Assembly (NCBI GenBank): GCA_008508345.1
Contig: QNGE01000138.1
Coordinates: 16,828-80,827 of the forward strand
Direction of reading: 5' to 3'
Length of the DNA: 64,000 bases
Origin: Paragonimus westermani
Taxonomy: Eukaryota > Platyhelminthes > Trematoda > Plagiorchiida > Troglotrematidae
The position numbers and the translations under genes are program-made. Shown here in pieces: positions 57,988 to 64,000 of this stretch (position 1 is its first letter; every line of letters starts with the position of its first letter). A model generated the notes under the pieces. The model did no database searches, was not told the DNA's origin, and worked only from the letters and a program-made list of their open reading frames with translations.

Positions 57988-58518
57988 TGTAGTGCTAATT
58001 TCATGAATTCGTGCACTCAAGCTTTCCCCAACCTTGTGCTACGGTGAATCGGAAGTCGCAGGGAGAAATCGATGAATCTGCAAACAAACTTTTTTTTATT
58101 GATTTACTCACCGTTCACAACAGACTTCAGCGTAACAGTTAATGGATGCTAGGGAGCTGGGCGTGAGAGCACTCTGAGTACAACCGCACGGCAGCCGCCA
58201 GAGTGGAAGAGTGCATTGACGGAAAATTCCGGTCGACCTTCAGAATTCAAACAAGCGTAAGACTGGTTAAGCGGCGTTCCTAACGGTAATAGCTCAACAT
58301 TGTTATCGTAGTGAATGTAACTTACAGCAGTAGAGATGATGCGGATTCATTACACAGCTGAGAGCATAACCGCGATACTTATGCCGGCCCACTAACTTTG
58401 ATGCTAGTGGTTTGTAGTAATTATACATTCACAAGGTAATGTGAACCGGTGCGGTGGTACTGGCAAGGCAACTCTCACGTCGCGTGGAGTTTAAAATTTT
58501 GTAGACGACGACAGTACA
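57988..58518 (+). mobile_element. Solo LTR (531 bp) with 4-bp target duplication
   Basis: The insert starts TGTAGTGC, ends CAGTACA (TG...CA ends with TGTA/TACA inversion), and is flanked by GAAC on both sides (57984-57987 and 58519-58522). Removing it and one GAAC restores the CR1 sequence across the site. It has no coding capacity. These are the hallmarks of a solo LTR left by recombination between two LTRs. A 4-bp duplication suits Ty3/gypsy elements; orientation is not established. Confidence 0.78.
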
Positions 58519-59078
58519 GAACGTGTCCAGCGAGTGGTCACTGGCTTACGGCATCTCTTCTATGAGCTTCGTCTCGAAACTATTTATCTTTATCCACTTG
58601 AGTTTCAAAGACTCCGAGGCGAAATAATTCTCACACACTTTCTCTTTAGCACAGGACTGATTCAACAATTTTTTACCCTAGCTTGTGATAGTAGTCGAAG
58701 GCGCCACAACAAGAAGTTCTACAAGCTTCGACCTCGGACCTTCCCAAGACAACAGTTATTTTCTTATAGAGTTATCATCTACTAGAACGACCTTCCGCTA
58801 GAGATTGCTAGCTGCTATTCCAAGGACCACCTCGAAGTGTTATTGGATTATCACCTGCCTAATAAACCGTTAGATTAGCAATTTCTTCAGTTCTGTTAGA
58901 TTATTTTACTCTGTTCTTGGTACTTTCTGTAACCCCCAAGAGCGGTGCTACACCCTATTTTTAGTGACGACCTTTCAGGTCAACAGAGAACCGTCGGACA
59001 TCGGAACGAACAAACTGACTGGATCCGGGTGGATTGGGCCCTCAGCCTCGAACCCGTGTACGAATCGTTGAATCACCG

Positions 59079-59362
59079 AATTTCTTTTAATATGTGGTGG
59101 CCCTTTCCACGCAGCTAGTCTGAACCGTTCCAGTTTTGCTAGTGCACATTTTGCTTCATTCGTGCACAAACTCCCTCAGCTTTTTGTCATCCCCATCATT
59201 TTCTAGTGCTATCACACCTTTGATGGGGGCGTCACCTTGTTGACTGAACCATCGACTCGTGGCTTTCAAGGTCAATCCGCTGTGCTCTTTTTCAAGGTTC
59301 TTACGAGTATTCCCGCGTGCATATAAAACGTCGTGACTTCACATAGGTGTTGACACGCGATT
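59079..59362 (+). other. Upstream region of the BTB-NPH3-like gene
   Basis: Only about 285 bp of unique sequence separates the LINE 3' end from the start codon. A TATA-like TATAAAA is at 59322-59328. CACATAG at 59340-59346 could be a splice acceptor, for example for a spliced leader or an upstream non-coding exon. No coding potential. Confidence 0.4.
59322..59328 (+). promoter_or_regulatory. TATA-box-like sequence
   Basis: TATAAAA lies 35 bp upstream of the ATG at 59363. If used it would leave a 5' UTR of only about 10 bases. That is possible but unusual, so its role is uncertain. Confidence 0.3.
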
Positions 59363-60113
59363 ATGGATTGGAAAAAATACAGGGACTCCGGGGAACTGTC
59401 TGACTTCACCGTTTATGTTGGAAAAGATCGTTTCAAACTCCATAAATTTCCCCTATATACCAGGTCGGAATATTTTAAAGAGATCGCTCCAAGCAATCCT
59501 GTTTGCGAACTAACTGATTTTCCCGGAGGCGGTAGCGTATTTTCTCTAGTTGCTGACTTCTTTTATGGGAAAGCAATCCAAATTAACGCAACAAATGTGG
59601 TTTATTTAAGTGCTGGTGCCGAAACTCTGCGTATGAGTGGGAAAGAAAATTTATGTGAACTTACGAAGCATCATTTAAAGGATCTATTTTCTGGTGCCAA
59701 ACTCCGGAAACAATTTGCATCTATCATTTCCGTTCTCTCCGCAGCTAGTACTTTGAAGGAACCTTTGTCAACGAGAATTTATGAAGATGGTATACAGATC
59801 TTGCGGTCTTATTGGCTGTCTACTGAAGAGTCACATAATGGATCATCGAGTTTATGTGAGCAACCTACGAAGTCACCAACATTATCTGCGGGTGGAAAAG
59901 ATAGCCAGCTTATTTCTGACTACCTGGCTTACTTACCTTTGCCGTTAATTTTGCTGTTCGTCAAAGATGCAGGATTTGAAGAACCCAATTGTTCTCATAC
60001 TTATGATCTAATTAATAAATATCTCGGGCGCATACTGGACAACATAGCTGGCACAAAGAGTCCAGCTGATGCGGCTGTCGACACTGTGACATTAAAATCT
60101 AAGGAGATCAAAG
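59363..60113 (+). CDS. BTB-NPH3-like gene, exon 1 (BTB domain and first NPH3 block)
   Basis: Starts at ATG 59363 (MDWKKYRDSGELSDF), the first in-frame ATG, just before the conserved BTB start. It ends ATCAAAG|GTTAGC with one base of a split codon. The 41-nt intron that follows (60114-60154) would introduce a stop if retained. Confidence 0.82.
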
Positions 60114-61621
60114 GTTAGCTATTTTTGATTAGTACAACTATGATATATAACTAGACGGACAAAATGCCACTGAAGCCAGGTTTGCGACTGTGAAAAGTTG
60201 CCAACAGGCAAGTTTAATTCCAACAAGTGACCTGAAAGAGCTCAACACTATATGTTCCAACAACCCCATTTTACGTGAAGAATTAAAAAGACCTATCGAA
60301 CCATTTGATGCCCTATTTGACATTATCCCTGAAGAAAATGCTTTGTCTGAGTACGTCAATGCAGAATGGATAAAACAGGTATGCCACGTTTTCTCTCAAA
60401 AACCCACTTTTGTTTGCTCGTGTCGTCTGTTTAGAACACGTTACATTGAATTTGACTTATTTACATCATTGAATAGGCGCAATGCAGTTAACTGGAGTCG
60501 TCAAGTGTTGTACGCTGAATATGTGTTAGGATGTTATATACATCTTGGGGAACACTACAAGCAACCACCTTTTGGTTAAATAACCAAAATTAAAGCAGCT
60601 AGAGTAATGCCGTACTTTTCGAAACCGTCCACAGTAGACAGTAGGCTGTCCAGTTTTGCAATGCGTATCCATGAACATTTATACGACTGCTCAAGACAGT
60701 TTCCATAGGAGCCTTTAACGGGTTCAGATGAACCACAATAAACGACTGGCGACCACTGTTTAAGTAGGAGTTTTTGAAAATACCGATATTCCTAAACTTT
60801 CGCTTCAATACTATTTGCAACCAAGTTCATTATTACATGTAGACACAAGTCATGTTTATTAGGCTTGCTTTTATAAACCACCAGGTACTTTTATTCACAC
60901 TGGCCTTGTTCCTTGATGATTATACCTTACTTTAGTCCAAATAACTTTTCGAGGGTACTAAAACGCGTTTGCTGGCTTCTTTTGGACACCAATCTTCAGG
61001 ATTGGTTTGAAAAACGATCAGGGTTCCGTGGACGAATCGTATGACATTCTTGAAGCCATTCAAACTACTAAATCTTATTCCACCTTTTACTTCTCTTCCA
61101 GGCAGTTGTATTGATTGAAAACAATCAAACGCCTCCCAGATGTCGTTCAAAGATCCTACAATTGGCACATAAAATGCTGGGAAAATTAGGTGAATTGGAT
61201 CTCAGTGCATTCTCTTCTGCAACAATGCGGGACATAGTGTCAATTTTTGATTCCTCAATGAACCATGCCAACCAAGTGGGTTCCTTGAATGCATCGCGTA
61301 GAACATCAAAACGACTGAGCGGCACAGACCTACCTTTTGACGCAAATGAAGACGGCATTTCTACTGCTCGACGATTGAGTGAGCGAAGAGGAAGTGGGGC
61401 AGTAAGCGGTGAAATTAGCGAACAAACGTCTCAAGTGGAGCCGATTAAACTACCGAAAGAAGTGACGAAATCTATGGTTAATTACTTGGGGAAAAAAGCT
61501 GATGAGAAGAGGTTAACTGTGACCGAATTTTTTGACCTAATTCGAAAGCTCAACTTCAAAGATAATGACACTGAGTCTCCAGATAAGATAGTGCAAATAC
61601 TAAAAACATTACAACAATCAG
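59363..61621 (+). CDS. BTB-NPH3-like (NRL-type) protein, three exons, 3' partial
   Basis: Join of 59363-60113, 60155-60378 and 61102-61621, giving 498 codons plus one base, all GT-AG and in phase. The BTB domain (about residues 10-120) has the plant NRL signature: LSDFTVYVG, FKLHKFPLYTRSEYF, LTDFPGGGSVFSLVADFFYG, INATNVVYLSAGAETLRM, ENLCEL. NPH3-like blocks follow in plant order: SDYLAYLPLPLILLFV with DLINKYL (exon 1 end); ALFDIIPEEN, then LQLAHKMLGKLGELDL across exons 2-3; and PKEVTKSMVNYLGKKADEK with LTVTEFFDLI, which matches the VDSYLTEVARDRNLPLTKF region. In plants NRL proteins are plasma-membrane signalling scaffolds and candidate CUL3 adaptors; the role in a worm is unknown. The last NPH3 block (LCxxxDCQKLS, AAQNERLP) is absent and should lie in exons beyond the window. 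Confidence 0.75.
60155..60378 (+). CDS. BTB-NPH3-like gene, exon 2
   Basis: Acceptor TATAACTAG before 60155 and donor AAACAG|GTATGC after 60378, phase 0 at the end. It encodes DGQNATEARFATV, a linker, and EPFDALFDIIPEENALSEYV, which aligns with the SLISIIPPQK region of plant NPH3. Confidence 0.78.
60379..61101 (+). other. Intron 2 of the BTB-NPH3-like gene
   Basis: 723-nt GT-AG intron with a strong pyrimidine tract (TTACTTCTCTTCCAG) at its 3' end. No repeat or gene recognised inside. Confidence 0.7.
61102..61621 (+). CDS. BTB-NPH3-like gene, exon 3
   Basis: Begins in phase 0 (AVVLIENNQTPPRCR) and ends TCAG|GTAAGC with one base of a split codon. The middle is Ser/Arg-rich and looks disordered (SRRTSKRLSG, RRLSERRGSG), with RRLS/KRLS sites that fit basophilic kinases. 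The C-terminal part is the PKEVTKSMVNYL block. If the donor is not used, the frame runs on to a stop at 61705-61707, giving a short alternative end. Confidence 0.75.
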
Positions 61622-63394
61622 GTAAGCGCTTGCTCATAAAGGATTATTCTGACCAAACAATGAGGAAGTATAGCTTATACATTGGTTGCTGGTTTTCTAA
61701 TATTTAGCATTGTGCTGACTGCTGCTAGGACTTAAGGCTCAGGTTACGTTCCCTTTTTTGTGTTTTCAACCGCACGACATGGAAAAATGGTAATTTAATC
61801 ACTTTTAAGTGGTATTCCTCTTCCGAAGCCCAAAGGAAACAAAAAGCGCGTCACAGTCCTTTTGTTCAGAGTCAGAGTTATCATATTGCTTAACTAACGA
61901 TTTTATTTTGATAAGCCTAAAGGGTTTTCGAGTTACATGTATTTAACCACGCACAATAAAATCAGGAGTATTATTTAATAGGCCGATTCCTAACCTCTTA
62001 TTTGTTTTAGTAGTAAACACTGTAGAATAATGTTCACGTAAGTTAAGTAAGCCTATATAAGCTTTTAAGCCACGAATGTCCCTTAGCCCAATGTTTCTCT
62101 CCATATTGCTTATCTGTTTTCATTGTCTTGCTCATCAACCTCACAATGGTGTTGCGCCTGATCAGAAGGTACCTTGGCTCGGGTCAACCCTGACCTCAAC
62201 AGTAACATGAAATGCCTTAAAAAACATTGTCGCCAAGTTTCATAAATAACAAAGTCAGACTAAGCAGAAGAACTGAAAATGGTATAAATGCATGTGTCCT
62301 TGACTGCAGCATACCGCTGTTTTGGGCGGTGTATTTAACCAGCTGGGTGGGCGACACTTAGTGACTTTGCGCATTAAAAATATCAGTCTTCTTACTTCGT
62401 GACCACGTTGTTAATTGACCACCACATAATTTCCTCCAACCCCGTGCGTTCTGCCTTGCTATGCTGCTCAAAAAATTGAACTGTTCGCGAGGATGTCGAC
62501 AGACTTGTTCAATTTGAACCGCGTACATTCTGTTTTCTACGAATTTGCTCATAACAAAGATCAGTAGAGGTAATATACTGAGCAAGACGAAGCCTAGTTA
62601 CCCGAACACACCTACGATCATCAGTCATTACGGCAGCCTAATGGTTGTAGGAGGGGGGTTCTGTGTAAACAAAAGTGTCCACTGCCCAGAAATGACTGCC
62701 GCTCTCATTAGTTAAATGAATTTTCAGGTATGATGTATCTGCATGACTTATTCCACTTCCTGTTAGTAGGTCGCGAGTGAAAACTATCCGGTGGTTATTC
62801 GTGGTTTATACGGCAATTTAAACACCCAACTGAGCTGTGGTTATTTTATCAAATAGGTACTTCCATCAAGTCATGTGCACACGGTTTGATCGGAGGTGAT
62901 AAAAATCTTCGCGATTTTCGAGTGTATGATACTCAGAATTAATTATATTCTAATATTAATTTTGGTATCCGAATCAGGGTAGAAGGCAAAGAGTGTTGGA
63001 TGTATACACTGGTTTTAGAAAAATCAACGTTGAAACGATTTCTAACAAATTGGAGATACGGTTACCTTCGCGGTAAATAGATGACAAACCCTCATGTATA
63101 GCAAAGTGGAATACATCAATACCCTGATTTATCTAAACAAACGCAAATAAGGAGCTGAAGTTTTGGATTGTTTCTCTCAGTGTGACAATACTCAGGCTTT
63201 CTGAAAAGCAAATACGTCAAACAAGAAACTTGCGGCTCTTGTGCATAACCTTTACAAAGGTATGACTGTTCGACGGCTTTTCTACTCGACGGTTTTCCCA
63301 CCAAGCAAACAATGATATTAAGCCGCCGAGGAGGTTTTACTTGAGGATGCCCCTGGCCAACGCCGGTTCATCAAATTTTGTTTGGTAGCAAGGT
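61622..63394 (+). other. Intron or 3' flank of the BTB-NPH3-like gene
   Basis: No exon encoding the missing NPH3 block was found. A phase-compatible acceptor (AATTTTCAG at 62719-62727) leads only into a 16-codon frame without NPH3 character. Confidence 0.4.
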
Positions 63395-63432
63395 CATCCT
63401 CCTCCTCCTCCTCCTCCTCATCATCATCATCA
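63395..63432. repeat. CCT/CAT trinucleotide microsatellite (LINE tail)
   Basis: About eight CCT units followed by about four CAT units. On the minus strand it is the ATG/AGG tail that ends the RTE-like element at 63422-64000. Confidence 0.85.
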
Positions 63433-64000
63433 ATGTAGACAGCAATTTATCAGTGGTTCACACTGATGGTTAACTGTCAAGCAACCGTAAAGAAATAAAG
63501 CAAACGCTATAAGAAAGTAAAAAGAGGGGAAGGAAAGAGATCTGACTACTGAAAGAATGTATAACGACGTCTATATTCAAACACGTAACACAAAGGTGCC
63601 TACATCGTGCAAAAATACAAGTGAACTCCAAGTAAAAGTAAGGTTTAATCAACAAGAAAACTTTTTCACAGCTTCCACTGCTCCGTTTCACTAAATGCAC
63701 TCACTTCACAGACAAAGTAGACAAACAACGACAAGGTTTACGAAACTGGGCCCGTTCAAGCGCCACGTCAAATAACGTCTCCATCCAGCGACTGTGTGCA
63801 TCAGGAGGACCCCAGCTCTGGTGAAGAACCCGGTCTACAAGGACCAACCCATTCCTAAACTTCTTTTTTTTACTCCAGGTCATATGTCCACTTCTCACTT
63901 TGCGCCAGTCTACCGCAGCGTCAACAAGGACTGCTGGGTGTTACAGACAACTAACTGGCATCCTTGATACACGACATAATCAACTATGTAAATATAAGGA
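63422..64000 (-). mobile_element. RTE-like LINE, 3' end (inverted relative to 1-500)
   Basis: The minus strand encodes DWRKVRSGHMTWSKKKK, SWGPPDAHSRWMETL, ALERAQFRKPC and LSVK (63898-63701 plus upstream codons), then a 3' UTR similar to 218-480. It is more decayed than the left copy, and earlier codons towards 64000 contain stops. It may continue beyond the window. Confidence 0.7.

Larger units (their letters stand above)
55090..59078 (+). mobile_element. CR1-like LINE, degenerate copy carrying two insertions
   Basis: Collinear with the intact element from the ORF1 end (GCTGTGATGAAACGGCC near 55130) to the 3' terminal repeat near 59078. Endonuclease blocks lie at 55260-55740, RT at 56930-57510 (ARGPDAIHPRLLKEAA, FFDFAKAFDHV, VGVPQGSVLGPLL) and a YADD-like YADDSKSW at 57556. 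About 300 bp between the RT N-terminal region and FFDFAKAFD is deleted (near 57275). It is interrupted by a roughly 600-bp insert (55845-56444) and a solo LTR (57988-58518). Its 3' end lies about 285 bp upstream of the BTB-NPH3-like gene start. Confidence 0.82.

Noticed and set aside
62728..62780. Phase-compatible terminal exon for the BTB-NPH3-like gene after AATTTTCAG
   Set aside because: It encodes only 16 codons of hydrophobic sequence with no relation to the expected Cys-rich NPH3 block; likely coincidence.

Overview
The window looks like nuclear DNA of a parasitic flatworm, more likely a trematode than a cestode. The support is two spliced genes with a mixture of 41-43-nt and multi-kb introns, and the repeat content: CR1-like, RTE-like and Penelope-like retroelements, Ty3/gypsy debris and tRNA-derived SINEs. 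There are no prokaryotic gene clusters, rRNA genes or CRISPR arrays. Most of the 64 kb is repeat and intron; only about 3 kb is host protein-coding sequence.

Host genes. (1) A FAM161-family gene (centrosome/cilium base) lies on the minus strand at 4565-14902 and is partial at both ends. Four exons join in phase: 14902-14749, 14705-14279, 14114-13700 and 4893-4565. They are separated by introns of 43 nt, 164 nt and 8.8 kb. (2) A BTB-NPH3-like gene lies on the plus strand at 59363-61621, with exons 59363-60113, 60155-60378 and 61102-61621, and is cut at its 3' end. Its BTB domain and the blocks after it are colinear with the NPH3/RPT2-like (NRL) family of land plants. This is the most unexpected gene here.

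Repeats from left to right. 1-500 is the 3' tail of an RTE-like LINE. 3645-4404 is a Penelope-like fragment with 130-bp inverted arms, and 15001-15829 is a second Penelope-like fragment on the other strand. SINEs lie near 7.4 and 17.3 kb, and a tRNA-like head at 22.5 kb. A decayed gypsy element occupies 24.65-26.6 kb (minus) and a decayed RTE element 27.6-30.0 kb (plus). A 5'-truncated CR1 copy lies at 30.84-32.47 kb (minus), a MITE candidate at 32.57-32.75 kb, an isolated Gag-like ORF at 33.2-33.9 kb, and a degenerate CR1 copy at 34.8-39.1 kb.

The centrepiece is a nearly intact 4.83-kb CR1-like LINE at 39983-44810. It is flanked by a 6-bp target duplication and sits inside an older CR1 copy (39.64-46.4 kb). 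It has a tandem-monomer 5' UTR, a PHD-finger ORF1 with a frameshift, a full endonuclease-RT ORF2 and a 9-bp 3' terminal repeat. A LINE RT remnant (48.1-49.1 kb, minus) follows. Another CR1 copy (55.09-59.08 kb) carries a 531-bp solo LTR and a roughly 600-bp unidentified insert. An inverted RTE tail closes the window at 63.4-64.0 kb.

The four main CR1 copies differ clearly in decay, so the family has been active over a long period. The nested copy is the youngest. All assignments rest on motif reading and within-window comparison; no database search was run.
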